Below, one piece after another: positions 26,594 through 36,030 of a stretch of 47,555 nucleotides of DNA. Made by a program: the position numbers and the translations under genes. Origin of the DNA: SAR202 cluster bacterium (GTDB lineage Bacteria; Chloroflexota; Dehalococcoidia; Lucifugimonadales; UBA826); contig RQOP01000039.1 of assembly GCA_008373095.1 (NCBI GenBank), forward strand, positions 1 to 47,555. The letters are read 5' to 3'. The number at the start of each line of letters is the position of its first letter. Position 1 is the stretch's first letter. Under the pieces are notes generated by a model. It searched no databases. It worked only from the letters and a program-made list of their open reading frames with translations, and was not told the origin of the DNA.

Positions 26594-28189
26594 ATGTCTG
26601 ACCACACAGCTGACTTAATAGTAATAAATGCGAACATACATACTGTTAATCCCAACGCTCCGCATGCACAAAGTTTTGCCGTAAAAAACGGTAAATTTGT
26701 GGCAGTGGGTACAAATTCAGATACCCAAATGTTGAGTAGCGCAAATACCAAAATTTTAGATTTAAAAGGGTATACGGTTGTACCAGGCTTCATAGACGCC
26801 CACATACATGTTCTAAGTAGCGGGTCCCGCCATGTTATGGCAGCTGATTGTGATTTGCGTAGTATTTCGGATGTTCAAGAGGCACTTAAAAGAAGGTCCA
26901 TAAAAACCAAACCTGGACAATGGGTACAGGGATTTAAATATGATGACACCAAAACTGAAGAAAATAGATTCTTAACCACTTCAGACTTGGACAAAGTTAG
27001 TACCGAACTGCCTATATTTGTGTCTCACCGAGCTGGTCACGTCTACTATGTCAACAGTAAAGCTCTAGCTTTGGCAGGTTATACGGACAATTCAACAGAT
27101 CCCCACGGAGGTAAATTAGGTAGAGACCCAAACACAGGAAAACTGAATGGAGTAATTTATGAAAGAGCAGTTGAGGCATTCAAAGAATTACTACCTGAAA
27201 TTGAACCTGAAGACAGGCGTCGCGGACTTAAATTAATTAATGGCATGCTTAGCGAAGTTGGGCTAACTAGTGTTCATGATGCCAGCGTTTCCAATGATGA
27301 ATTTGTAACTTACCAAGAGGGTCTGGAAAACGGAGACTTGGATCTACGAGTTTACATGCTCATGGCAAAAGCCCACTTTCCTGCTCTTAGAGATGCTGGG
27401 ATACGAACCGGTTTTGGAAACGAGCATTTGAAAGTTGGTGGAATTAAAATGGTTTCTGATGGAGCCATCGCTGCTAGAACTGCCTTTTTGTCGGAGCCGT
27501 ACATAGGTTCGGATCATGATGATTGTGGCATCCAAGCCATGAGTCCGGAAGAGATAAATGAATCTGTTAGGGAAATGCATGCCGAAGGTTTTCAAGTATG
27601 CATTCATGCTAATGGTGATCTGGCAATATCGATGGTATTAGATGGATATGAGGCTGCTTTAAAGGAATTTCCGAGATCTGACCCAAGACATCGTATAGAG
27701 CATTGCACACTTGTTAATCCAGAAATTTTGACAAGAATGAACAAGACTGGAACTATAGCCACTCCCTTCTGCACCTACGTCTATTATCACGGCGAGAAAA
27801 TGCAATATTACGGTGACGAAAGGTTAGAGTGGATGTTCGCTCAGAAATCCTTTATGGAATACGGCGTAATGTCTACAGGAGCGACAGATTATCCCCCTGG
27901 ACCATATGAACCGCTGCTAGGAATTCAAAGCTGCGTTACTAGAACTGATATAAATGGAACTCTATGGGGACCAAGTCAAAAAATATCACCTGAGGATGCT
28001 TTGAGAATTTATACACAAAACGGGGCTTACGCGTCCTTTGAAGAATCTGCTAAAGGTTCAATTGAACCCGGCAAATTGGCCGATTTTGTTGTGCTTGAAG
28101 AAGACATACTTGATGTCGACCCGTTCTCCATAAAAGATATCAAAGTTTTAAAAACCGTAGTTGGAGGAAAATCCAGTTACGAAATTTAG
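26594..28189 (+). CDS. YtcJ-like amidohydrolase
   Basis: A 531-residue metal-dependent amidohydrolase of the YtcJ/PF07969 branch. VVPGFIDAHIHV gives the HxH metal ligands, KMVSDGAIAARTAFL and VCIHANGDLAIS the middle motifs, RIEHCTLV a later His, and GATDYPPGPYEPL the terminal Asp. The C-terminal GSIEPGKLADFVVLE closes the composite beta-sandwich. The substrate (an N-acyl, imide or lactam) cannot be told. It lies 8 nt after lysS and its stop codon overlaps that of the convergent ileS by three bases. Confidence 0.9.
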   Translation: MSDHTADLIVINANIHTVNPNAPHAQSFAVKNGKFVAVGTNSDTQMLSSANTKILDLKGYTVVPGFIDAHIHVLSSGSRHVMAADCDLRSISDVQEALKRRSIKTKPGQWVQGFKYDDTKTEENRFLTTSDLDKVSTELPIFVSHRAGHVYYVNSKALALAGYTDNSTDPHGGKLGRDPNTGKLNGVIYERAVEAFKELLPEIEPEDRRRGLKLINGMLSEVGLTSVHDASVSNDEFVTYQEGLENGDLDLRVYMLMAKAHFPALRDAGIRTGFGNEHLKVGGIKMVSDGAIAARTAFLSEPYIGSDHDDCGIQAMSPEEINESVREMHAEGFQVCIHANGDLAISMVLDGYEAALKEFPRSDPRHRIEHCTLVNPEILTRMNKTGTIATPFCTYVYYHGEKMQYYGDERLEWMFAQKSFMEYGVMSTGATDYPPGPYEPLLGIQSCVTRTDINGTLWGPSQKISPEDALRIYTQNGAYASFEESAKGSIEPGKLADFVVLEEDILDVDPFSIKDIKVLKTVVGGKSSYEI

Positions 28190-31100
28190 TCTAACTTCCT
28201 GACCGATATCGTCACCTGCTCTCCTTCTAGTTCATGATCTTCCGAGTATGTGTCACCTTGACCTCTTTCGAATGTGACTTCGTCAGCCAAAGTCTCCTGA
28301 AGCACATATTCACGGAATTGATCAACTATACGAGATATTTCCACAGAACCATTTACCCACAATTCTATATGGTCGGATATATCTAAGCCTGCTGACCTCC
28401 TAACATTTTGAATGCTGTGAACCAGCTCCCGAGCAAAGCCCTCATCTCTGAGTGAATCTGATATTTCTGTAGATATACCAACTGCATACCCTCCATCAGT
28501 GGAGGTAGAATAGCCTTCCAATTCATCAGCATTTACCAATATATCTTCAGGGTCTAATTCAAAGCCAGCAACATCTACCGTATTATTCGAATCGATCGCT
28601 ATTCTTATGCTATCCACATCAGCCTGACTGAGAGCCTCTCTAATATCAGTCACTTGTTTCCCGTATTTTGGGCCCAATACAGGCAAATTTGGTTGCAATC
28701 TAAAACTTACTATCTCAGAGGCATCATCAACCGGTTTTATCTCCTTGACATTCAATTCATCCAATATCTGATCTTTTACGGTACCTAGCATCTCCAGCTC
28801 TCTGGAATTTCTAGTCTTTACAAACAGTTCCTGTAAAGGCTGTCTCACTTTTATCCCTGCTTTGCTTCTTGCTGACCTTCCCATACTGGATATCCGCATC
28901 GCCAACCTAACTCTCTCTGTTAGATCTTGATCAATCAATGCCTCGTCACTGACAGGATAATCTTCCAAGTGAACACTTTCCCGGCCTAAAGAAAATTGAG
29001 AAGCCAAATTCTGGTACATTTTTTCTGTGATAAACGGGATAACAGGTGCCATCAATTTAATTAATGTAATCAGAACCTCATGTAATGTTGTGTATGCAGA
29101 CAATTTGTCAATATCTGCATCTCCAACAGCGCCTGTAAGCAATCCTGACTTCCAAAATCTTCTTCTACTTCTTCTCACATACCAGTTGGAAAGATATTCA
29201 ATAAACTCCTCCACTTCCCTAGTAACTCGTTCTGGCTGAAAGTTTTCAAGATTATCAGTCACCGTTTTCACCAGGAGGTTAAGCTCACTAAGAATCCATT
29301 TATCCAATTCGGTTCTATCATGTACAGGTGGAGATGTGGCGTCAGGATCAAATTTATCAATATTGGCGTATGTCACGAAAAATGAGTAAACATTCCATAG
29401 AGGGATCAAAAATTGTCTCCGTACATCATCTGCAGTGCCGAAACCAAAATTCAAATTTGATGCAGGGTTCTGGCTTGCAAATTGCCAGCGCATTGCATCG
29501 ACTCCCATTTTTTCTGCGGCATCTTCGAACCATATAGCATTACCCTTACTTTTATGCATTTCTTCGCCATTTTCATCTCGCATTAGGGCATAACTGAAAA
29601 TATTCTTACAGGGCTCTGAATCAGCTAGCACTGTACTCATTGTTAGCAAGGAATAGAACCAATTTCTGTATTGACCAGGAAAGCTCTCAGAAATCCAATC
29701 AGCTGGGAACCAATCTTTCCAGTAATTTTTGTCATGTCGGTAATCTAGGGTCGAAAAAGAAACGATACCGGCATCTAACCAAGGATTCCCCACATCTGAA
29801 ACACGACTCAATTTTTCCCCACAATGAGAGCAGTTAATCTTTACAGAATCTATCCACGGTTTATGAGGTGAGTTCCCTTCAAATTCATCCCATCCTTCAA
29901 CAGCCCTTTCTTCAAGCTCTTTCTCACTTCCAATTACATCAAAATTGCCGCATGAACACTTATAGATTGGAAGTGCCAAACCATAGTACCTTTTCTTAGA
30001 AATCATCCAATCGTCCATATTTCTAAGCCAATCCAGCTCGCGTTTCATTCCGAATTCCGGAACCCAGCGAATATTTTGAGTAACCCGAGATAAAGGCTCT
30101 CTTAGAGGGTCCATTTTAATGAACCATTCATCCACAAGTCTAAAAACCAACTCTGAACCACATCTCCAACAATGAGGGTATCTATGTTTATAACGTTCTA
30201 ATCGATAAAACTTACTTTTGTCTTTTAAATTCTCATAAATTTTGTCATTGACGTCATACACGTTTAATCCAGTCAACCAACCGAATCCTTCTACAAAGTC
30301 CCCTAGATCATCCAAGGGAGCTATCGTAGGGATACCTTCACTTTTCCCTAATGCAAAGTCCTCCTTCCCAGCGCCTGGAGCTATATGGACAATTCCAGTA
30401 CCTTCTGTTTCAGATACTTCATCCCATGCTACAACTCTATGTTCCACCCCCGCTTGAGCAGGCAATTCATCAAATGGCCCTTCATAATTCAGTCCCACCA
30501 ATTCAGAGCCTTTGAGTTCTGAAACCACCTCATGGTCTCCTGCGAGTGATGAAATACGAGATTTAGCCAGATACAAATAGCCATGATCCTGACTGACCTT
30601 CACATAATCCATGTCTTTGTTTACAGCAGCAGCGCAGTTGGAAGAAAGAGTCCAAGGAGTAGTCGTCCATATTAGAAGAGAATCTTCAGTGGTCTCCAAG
30701 TTTGAATCAAGTATCGGAAATTTAACAAATAAGCCCGGATGTTCTATCTCTACATACCCTTCCGTAACAATTTCATGTTCAGACAGGCCAGTACTACATC
30801 GAGGACACCACGGCATAACATCAGTGCCTTCATACAATAAACCTCGGTCATGACAGGTTTTCAGGAAGTGCCAAATGGTGTAATTGTTCTCATCTGACAT
30901 CGTATGGTAGGAATTGTCCCAGTGCATCCAATAGGCCAATTGTTTTGATTGCTCTGATATGACGTCGGCAAATCTCTGAACCCGTTCTTTACACAAGGTG
31001 ACAAATTTATCTATTCCGTATCCCTCAATATCAGTTTTGGAAGTAAACCCTAATTCCTTTTCCACCTCCACTTCTATCCATAAACCTTGCCCATCAAAAC

Positions 31101-31353
31101 CATTTTGATATCTTTGCCTATACCCTTGCATAGTCCTAAATCGACTGAAAAGATCCTTGTAACTCCTACCCCAAGCATGATGAACCCCCATAGGGTTGTT
31201 AGCAGTTATAGGACCATCTATGAAGGAATATCGTTTATCCGAGTTCTCATTTTTTGCCATGTATTTATCTGGTATTTTATTTTCATTCCACCATTGCAAA
31301 ATACCAGTTTCCATCTCAGGAAAATCCATTTTTGAATTTACTTCTTCAAACAT
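28186..31353 (-). CDS. ileS: Isoleucyl-tRNA synthetase
   Basis: A 1055-residue IleRS of the long, eukaryote-like type. The class I HIGH motif appears as GVHHAWG in the ANNPMGVHHAWGRSY block, the KMSKS loop as MHKSKGN, and the zinc site contains CPRC and CSHC. The CP1 editing domain occupies about 200-400. The frame opens at TTG 31365, but ATG 31353 has a GGGAG site upstream and is preferred. The gene is preceded by a T-box leader and is therefore induced when tRNA-Ile is uncharged. Long-type IleRS enzymes often tolerate mupirocin; this is family knowledge, not seen directly. Confidence 0.95.
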   Translation of the reverse strand: MFEEVNSKMDFPEMETGILQWWNENKIPDKYMAKNENSDKRYSFIDGPITANNPMGVHHAWGRSYKDLFSRFRTMQGYRQRYQNGFDGQGLWIEVEVEKELGFTSKTDIEGYGIDKFVTLCKERVQRFADVISEQSKQLAYWMHWDNSYHTMSDENNYTIWHFLKTCHDRGLLYEGTDVMPWCPRCSTGLSEHEIVTEGYVEIEHPGLFVKFPILDSNLETTEDSLLIWTTTPWTLSSNCAAAVNKDMDYVKVSQDHGYLYLAKSRISSLAGDHEVVSELKGSELVGLNYEGPFDELPAQAGVEHRVVAWDEVSETEGTGIVHIAPGAGKEDFALGKSEGIPTIAPLDDLGDFVEGFGWLTGLNVYDVNDKIYENLKDKSKFYRLERYKHRYPHCWRCGSELVFRLVDEWFIKMDPLREPLSRVTQNIRWVPEFGMKRELDWLRNMDDWMISKKRYYGLALPIYKCSCGNFDVIGSEKELEERAVEGWDEFEGNSPHKPWIDSVKINCSHCGEKLSRVSDVGNPWLDAGIVSFSTLDYRHDKNYWKDWFPADWISESFPGQYRNWFYSLLTMSTVLADSEPCKNIFSYALMRDENGEEMHKSKGNAIWFEDAAEKMGVDAMRWQFASQNPASNLNFGFGTADDVRRQFLIPLWNVYSFFVTYANIDKFDPDATSPPVHDRTELDKWILSELNLLVKTVTDNLENFQPERVTREVEEFIEYLSNWYVRRSRRRFWKSGLLTGAVGDADIDKLSAYTTLHEVLITLIKLMAPVIPFITEKMYQNLASQFSLGRESVHLEDYPVSDEALIDQDLTERVRLAMRISSMGRSARSKAGIKVRQPLQELFVKTRNSRELEMLGTVKDQILDELNVKEIKPVDDASEIVSFRLQPNLPVLGPKYGKQVTDIREALSQADVDSIRIAIDSNNTVDVAGFELDPEDILVNADELEGYSTSTDGGYAVGISTEISDSLRDEGFARELVHSIQNVRRSAGLDISDHIELWVNGSVEISRIVDQFREYVLQETLADEVTFERGQGDTYSEDHELEGEQVTISVRKLD

Positions 31354-31362
31354 ATTTACTCC

Positions 31363-31401
31363 CAAAAATATAAGGCCCGCCCCAGTAAAGGGACGGGCCT
31401 T
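31363..31401 (-). terminator. T-box intrinsic terminator upstream of ileS
   Basis: Reverse-strand AAGGCCCGTCCC and GGGCGGGCCTT form a GC-rich stem (31372-31401) with a short loop, followed by TATATTTTTG. The stem arm overlaps the antiterminator region that includes the T-box motif. The U-rich run lies immediately before the GGGAG ribosome site of ileS, so the structure could affect both transcription and initiation. Confidence 0.88.
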
Positions 31402-31629
31402 AAAATAGTCCGCGGTACCACCCTAATTCCCTGCGTAATACAAGGCTCTCAGTGAAAAGCACCGATAACGTAGTGCAAATCCGTCATTTCCTAATCACTT
31501 ACAAAGTTTTCAGAATAAGACTCCGGAGTGATATTCGAGCTAGTAGCAAGTACCCTGTCTCAGCAATTAAGGGCTCTCTGAACCGCAATCTAGTCTCTAC
31601 TCGTCTCCATCTTAGTCATTTATTTAACT
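31372..31629 (-). promoter_or_regulatory. T-box riboswitch leader (Ile-specific)
   Basis: On the reverse strand the conserved T-box sequence AGGGTGGTACCGCGG (31410-31424) is present in full. It is preceded by an AGAGAG element and Stem I-like sequence, with ATC (31530-31532) in the context GAATATCAC as a probable Ile specifier. Uncharged tRNA-Ile binding should favour the antiterminator and switch on ileS. The leader is about 260 nt and ends in an intrinsic terminator. The specifier and Stem I fold are inferred by eye. Confidence 0.88.
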
Positions 31630-31635
31630 GCATCA

Positions 31636-31664
31636 AGAGTAGAAAAGAGGATGCCACATGTCAA
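31636..31664 (-). promoter_or_regulatory. Promoter of the ileS T-box leader
   Basis: A perfect TTGACA (31659-31664), a 17-nt spacer and TACTCT (31636-31641) lie on the reverse strand just after the stop of the RraA-like gene. They would start the T-box transcript near 31629, separating ileS from the upstream gene. Confidence 0.65.
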
Positions 31665-31669
31665 GATTG

Positions 31670-32395
31670 TCATTGAACTTTCTTCCTTCCTGTTTTCTCT
31701 TCATATAGTTTCCATGTGTTCTCATTGAAAGGATAGTATTTACCTGGTGAACAATTTTCAATCTCCAATTGAGCTTTAATCACTTCCTCTACTTTTTCCC
31801 TCTCGTGAGCGATCCTAATTACTTCATCGACCTCAGATCTAGGTACAACGACCACACCATCATCATCTCCTACTACAGCATCGCCAGGGCGAACCAAAAC
31901 TCTGCCACACTGAATTGCATCGTTAACCTGCCAAGGCCAAAAATCTGCTGGCCCTTGTTTTGCAGTTGTGCTAGCTGAATAAACAGGAAACCCATACTCT
32001 TTTAAAGCCACACTATCCCTAACTCCTCCATCTGTGACCAGACCCCCGACTTGGAGCTGCATTAGTCGCATGAATTTGATATCTCCACCGATTGAGCTGT
32101 ACTCCCAGCCCATTGCATCTATAACCAATACTTCGCTGGGACCACAAAGCTCTATAGCCAAATATTCTGCTGATTTTTCTTTTTTGGGTTTATCCTCAGC
32201 TATGTCTGGCCTATGGGGAACAAATCTGAGAGTCACAGCTCTTCCGGCCATGGACTGACCGAGTTGCAGGGGCTTAGCCCCTTCCACATAACCCGAGGGC
32301 CAGCCTTTGACCCAGAGCCCATCAATTAACGTTTGAGTGGGTATATTTTTCAAAACTTCCAATGTTTCATCTGAAATCGGCTTTATTTGTGTCAT
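31670..32395 (-). CDS. RraA family protein (HMG aldolase-like)
   Basis: A 241-residue RraA/HMG-aldolase family member. GGDIKFMRLMQ at 103-113 and GGLVTDGGVRDS at 117-128 are the family signatures, with R126 and D127 as substrate and metal residues. VVGDDDGVVVVPRSEVDEV closes the fold. Family enzymes split 4-hydroxy-4-methyl-2-oxoglutarate or oxaloacetate; the related RraA regulates RNase E. Standing upstream of ileS but with its own context, a catabolic aldolase is the likelier role. It is divergent from the FAD oxidoreductase, with 94 nt between them. Confidence 0.87.
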   Translation of the reverse strand: MTQIKPISDETLEVLKNIPTQTLIDGLWVKGWPSGYVEGAKPLQLGQSMAGRAVTLRFVPHRPDIAEDKPKKEKSAEYLAIELCGPSEVLVIDAMGWEYSSIGGDIKFMRLMQLQVGGLVTDGGVRDSVALKEYGFPVYSASTTAKQGPADFWPWQVNDAIQCGRVLVRPGDAVVGDDDGVVVVPRSEVDEVIRIAHEREKVEEVIKAQLEIENCSPGKYYPFNENTWKLYEEKTGRKKVQ

Positions 32396-32489
32396 TTCAT
32401 TCCTCTCACCAAAATTGAATTACTATCCACTATCTAAGCATATAATTAGTAAAAGTATCTACTTCCCAGATTCAATCTGATGGAGAATT

Positions 32490-33683
32490 ATGAAAATGGA
32501 ACCCACAAATACCGACATACTAATAATCGGCGGCGGTGTAAATGGCACCAGTATAGCCATGGCCCTGGCGGGAAGAAATATGGGCAAAATAACCTTGATT
32601 GAAAAAGGTGGTCTAGCAACAGGAGCAACTGGAAGATCTGGTGCGATGGTGCGAGAACACTATTTGAATGTTGAGCTTGTCAGAATGGCTTCTGATGCCA
32701 AAAAATTCTTCGAAGAATGGCCTAAAGAAATGGGATACGACCTGAAGTTTCAAACTACTGGACGCATATTGCTTTTCAATGAATCTGATGCAGGAGCAGC
32801 TATTGCAAATGGTGAAATGAACCGGACAGAGGGTGTAAATATAGAAACTCTAAACCCGAACACAACGAAGGAGATTATCCCGTTAGCAAACTTAGATGAC
32901 GTTAAAGTGTCCCTATATGAACCAGAGGCAGGATACGCTGACCCTGTTGCCACCACCTATGCATTTGCCAAGGAAGCCCAAAAAAATGGTGTCGAATTAT
33001 TAACCAGAACACCAGTCAAAAATATACTTGTGGAAGGTGGCAGAGTTACAGGAGTAGAAACTGTTAATGGGAAAATAAACGCCGAAATTATTATTAACGT
33101 CACCGGCCCTTGGGCTAATACTTTAATTGGCCAAAATGATGTACCGCTGCCAATTACCCCAATTAGGGTACAAATGGTTCATCTAAGACGTCCTCCAAAA
33201 CTTGAAAAGCTGGAGCACATAATTATTGACCACACCTGTGGAGCATATTACAGAACAGATGGTACACCTAACACTCTCGTCGGAGGAGAGGCTCCAGAAG
33301 ACATGTCAGAAATAGTTAATCCTGACACATTTAGCCTCAACGCCGATCACGATTTTATTACCAGATTTTGGAACAGGGCCATAAATAGGTTCCCTGATTT
33401 TGCTGATGCCATATGCAGAGGCGGCTACGGATCGCTATATGATATGACCCCAGATGGAAATCCCATCCTAGATGAATCTCCCAACATTGCTGGACTTTAC
33501 AACGTTGCTGGGTTTAGCGGACATGGTTTTAAATTATCTCCTATAACGGGTGAAATGGTAGCTGATTTAGTCACAGGACAATCAAAAAGCCCGCACGACC
33601 ACAACTTCTTTAGATCTTCCAGATTTGTGGAGAACTCACTTATAACCCCAGCACGACCATACTCTGGAAGAGCGCATCAATGA
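32490..33683 (+). CDS. FAD-dependent oxidoreductase (DAO/sarcosine oxidase-like)
   Basis: A 397-residue flavoprotein of the D-amino-acid oxidase superfamily. The dinucleotide-binding GGGVNGTS lies near the N-terminus, followed by ATGATGRSGAMVREHY, a typical FAD contact stretch. The C-terminal block YDMTPDGNPILDE and GLYNVAGFSGHGFKLSPITG is characteristic of sarcosine oxidase beta-like enzymes. The expected reaction is oxidation of a secondary amine or amino acid. A second in-frame ATG occurs two codons later, and the choice is not decided. It is divergent from the RraA-like gene. Confidence 0.88.
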   Translation: MKMEPTNTDILIIGGGVNGTSIAMALAGRNMGKITLIEKGGLATGATGRSGAMVREHYLNVELVRMASDAKKFFEEWPKEMGYDLKFQTTGRILLFNESDAGAAIANGEMNRTEGVNIETLNPNTTKEIIPLANLDDVKVSLYEPEAGYADPVATTYAFAKEAQKNGVELLTRTPVKNILVEGGRVTGVETVNGKINAEIIINVTGPWANTLIGQNDVPLPITPIRVQMVHLRRPPKLEKLEHIIIDHTCGAYYRTDGTPNTLVGGEAPEDMSEIVNPDTFSLNADHDFITRFWNRAINRFPDFADAICRGGYGSLYDMTPDGNPILDESPNIAGLYNVAGFSGHGFKLSPITGEMVADLVTGQSKSPHDHNFFRSSRFVENSLITPARPYSGRAHQ

Positions 33684-33692
33684 GTTTTGTTA

Positions 33693-33721
33693 TAGACAGC
33701 CAATCGCACCATAGCTATAAT
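33693..33721 (+). promoter_or_regulatory. Promoter of the tRNA-Leu/tRNA-Cys unit
   Basis: TAGACA (33693-33698) and a consensus TATAAT (33716-33721) are separated by exactly 17 nt. The predicted start is near 33728, about 33 nt before tRNA-Leu. It begins 9 bp beyond the stop codon of the FAD oxidoreductase. This is the strongest promoter match found in the window. Confidence 0.75.
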
Positions 33722-33760
33722 TTTCTGCCACGGTGGTTGTAGTTGGGGACACTTTATCAG

Positions 33761-33848
33761 GCCGAGGTGGTGGAATTGGTAGACACGCAGCGTTGAGGGC
33801 GCTGTGGCCGAATAGGCTGTAGGAGTTCGAGTCTCCTCCTCGGCACCA
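33761..33848 (+). tRNA. tRNA-Leu (anticodon GAG)
   Basis: Acceptor GCCGAGG pairs with CCTCGGC, then A and encoded CCA. The anticodon stem CAGCG/CGCTG closes a loop with GAG at 33795-33797. A long class II variable arm (TGGCCGAATAGGCTGT) fits leucine. T stem AGGAG/CTCCT is intact. Confidence 0.96.
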
Positions 33849-33863
33849 CTGAAGTATTTATAA

Positions 33864-33940
33864 GGCGACGTAGCCAAGCGGTCTAAGGCGGGGGTTTGCA
33901 AAACCTCTATTCGGCGGTTCGAATCCGCCCGTCGCCTCCA
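33864..33940 (+). tRNA. tRNA-Cys (anticodon GCA)
   Basis: Acceptor GGCGACG pairs with CGTCGCC, followed by discriminator T and encoded CCA. Anticodon stem GGGGT/ACCTC has one G-T pair and closes loop TTGCAAA with GCA at 33898-33900. It lies 15 nt after tRNA-Leu and is probably processed from the same transcript. Confidence 0.96.
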
Positions 33941-34007
33941 CAATACACAAAGTGATATAACTGTCACCATCAACGTCAAGCACACAAATAGATAATTGGA
34001 CCTTCCC

Positions 34008-34877
34008 ATGCCACTATCGAAAAGATCTGAATTAGTTTTACTGGGAACTGGAGGAGGTCCTAGAATATGGGCAGCACGTTCTCAGCCTGCGAGTGCCCTA
34101 ATTGTTGATGGAGCTGTCTATATTGTCGATGCCGGAGACGGTGTCACAAGTCAGTTGGCAAAATCAGGAATAGATACTAATGCCATCAAAGCAATATTCA
34201 TAACCCATAATCATTCAGACCACGTTGCCGATTATGGGACCTTACTTTTACGCACCTGGCAAAGTGGACATCCGGGACCTATTAAATGTTTCGGGCCTCC
34301 CCCTCTCAAAAATATGACTAACTCATACATAAACTATATGGACTGGGATATCAGTCTGCGAATCCAACATGAGGCTCGACCTGATTTTAAATCTATGCTG
34401 AATGTAATTGAGATAGGAGCTACTCCATCCATTCACCAGGATTCAAACGTAAAAGTTGATTGCTTAAAAGTACCTCACGGAGAAGCTGATCCATCTTACG
34501 CATATCGTTTTCAAATTGACGATAAGATAATAGTTTTTTCTGGAGACACCTCAAAAAGTGAAGGTTTAATAGATTTTGCATCACACGCAGACATACTTGT
34601 CCATGAAGTTCTAAATCTTGACGGTGTAGATGCAATTATTGAAAAAACTTACCCTGGCAATGATTCATTTAGGCAACACATAATCCAAGGGCATACCACG
34701 ATGTCAGAAGTGGGTGAGGTTGCAAGCAAAGCCAAGGTAAAAACTTTGGTGTTAAACCATTTTGTCCCAACTGGATCGCCTGTTTTGGACAAACCGGATA
34801 TATGGCTAAACGGGGTTAAAGAAACTTTTAAAGGACCAATAATCGTTGGAACTGATTTACAAAAGATACTTTTGTGA
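34008..34877 (+). CDS. MBL-fold metallo-hydrolase (RNase Z-like)
   Basis: A 289-residue beta-lactamase-fold hydrolase. The motif HNHSDH gives H67, H69, D71 and H72; VPHGEADPSYAYRF supplies a further His; FSGDTSKSEGL gives the bridging Asp and LNHFVP the last His. The pattern resembles RNase Z/arylsulfatase-type enzymes, but the true tRNase Z exosite is not seen. An upstream TTG at 33996 is in frame; ATG 34008 is preferred. It lies 67 nt after tRNA-Cys in the same direction, so transcription may continue from the tRNA promoter, which would fit tRNA processing but does not prove it. Confidence 0.85.
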   Translation: MPLSKRSELVLLGTGGGPRIWAARSQPASALIVDGAVYIVDAGDGVTSQLAKSGIDTNAIKAIFITHNHSDHVADYGTLLLRTWQSGHPGPIKCFGPPPLKNMTNSYINYMDWDISLRIQHEARPDFKSMLNVIEIGATPSIHQDSNVKVDCLKVPHGEADPSYAYRFQIDDKIIVFSGDTSKSEGLIDFASHADILVHEVLNLDGVDAIIEKTYPGNDSFRQHIIQGHTTMSEVGEVASKAKVKTLVLNHFVPTGSPVLDKPDIWLNGVKETFKGPIIVGTDLQKILL

Positions 34878-34895
34878 CCCAACTATCTAAAAAAT

Positions 34896-35936
34896 TTATC
34901 CGGTAGAAAAAACAGGCTTAACATGTTTAGCCAAGAGATTCATCGTCCGAAATACAACCTTTTGATCCATTTCTCCTGTGTTAATTTTCATCATGAGGTT
35001 TTTTACACCAATTTTGTCCAATTCTGAAATCTGTTCTATTACATCTGTTGGTGTGCCAACTATGAATGTATTATCAAAATCTTCTTTGGATATTTCTTTT
35101 GGTTTGGATAGCCCTTTTGAGCTATTCCCGGGATTATATTTATCTCTTGCGGCCTTGAAAAATGTCTGTTCTCGATCATAGCCTTCAAAGGCTATCTCCT
35201 CAGCTTCAGAAGCGCTTTCAGCCACTACAATGTTTTTATTAACCCACACTTGGTCAAGGATCATTGCAATTTCTTTTTCATTAATTTCGGCTGATTCCAA
35301 AGCATTTGTAAATACTTCAAGTCTATCTTTTATTGAATTATTTTCTTGTGCTGCTATTAAAACAGGGCGTCCCTTTATGCCCATTTCAATTGTGGACTCT
35401 CTGCTTATGCAAGCTCGTAATAAAGGTGGATGTGGTTTCTGAAACGGCAAGGGCCTCAATTCAGGAAAGGTGACGTCCCAATATTTACCTTTATGCGCCA
35501 CAGGTTTCCCAGTCCATGCCTTCAAAATGATATCTTCCGATTCAGAAATACTGTCGGCAGCCTCAGACATCGGAACTCCAAACCCAATATATTCATATTC
35601 ATTAAAAGCAGATCCTTTGCCAGTACCTAACATCATTCTCCCTTTACTCAGATGGTCCAGTAATGACACCTGTGCTGCCAGGCGGACAGGATGATGCAAA
35701 GCCATTTCTACCACGGCAAACCCTATCCTCACGTGTTTTGTTCGCTGTGCTATCGCCGCAGCAAATACCACGGGGTCGGCATATGCAGTGGCTCCGTCAA
35801 AGTGGTGTTCAGACAACCAAATGGCATCGAAGCCCAATGACTCCCACTTTTCAATTTCAATTAGAGTATCGTCTATGACATTTCCATCATTTTTAGAATT
35901 TTGTGAAATGGGAAAAACCCAAGAACCAAATCGCAT
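34896..35936 (-). CDS. LLM class flavin-dependent oxidoreductase
   Basis: A 346-residue luciferase-like monooxygenase with a TIM-barrel pattern. Recognisable parts are FDAIWLSEHHFDG near residues 34-46, RIGFAVVEMALHHPVRLAAQ, LDHLSKGRMMLGTGKG, and a late TFIVGTPTDVIEQI. These enzymes use reduced FMN or F420; the cofactor and substrate cannot be decided. Such genes are notably abundant in SAR202-type Chloroflexota. It converges with the MBL gene over 18 nt and is divergent from the MFS gene, with 94 nt between. Confidence 0.88.
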   Translation of the reverse strand: MRFGSWVFPISQNSKNDGNVIDDTLIEIEKWESLGFDAIWLSEHHFDGATAYADPVVFAAAIAQRTKHVRIGFAVVEMALHHPVRLAAQVSLLDHLSKGRMMLGTGKGSAFNEYEYIGFGVPMSEAADSISESEDIILKAWTGKPVAHKGKYWDVTFPELRPLPFQKPHPPLLRACISRESTIEMGIKGRPVLIAAQENNSIKDRLEVFTNALESAEINEKEIAMILDQVWVNKNIVVAESASEAEEIAFEGYDREQTFFKAARDKYNPGNSSKGLSKPKEISKEDFDNTFIVGTPTDVIEQISELDKIGVKNLMMKINTGEMDQKVVFRTMNLLAKHVKPVFSTG

Positions 35937-36030
35937 GAACTAAACACCTCAGATAATTATTTCAATACTATGAAAATACAGCCTAAAGAATATTTCTTCA
36001 ACAAAAAAGCTCTAAGCCAATAACTATAAT

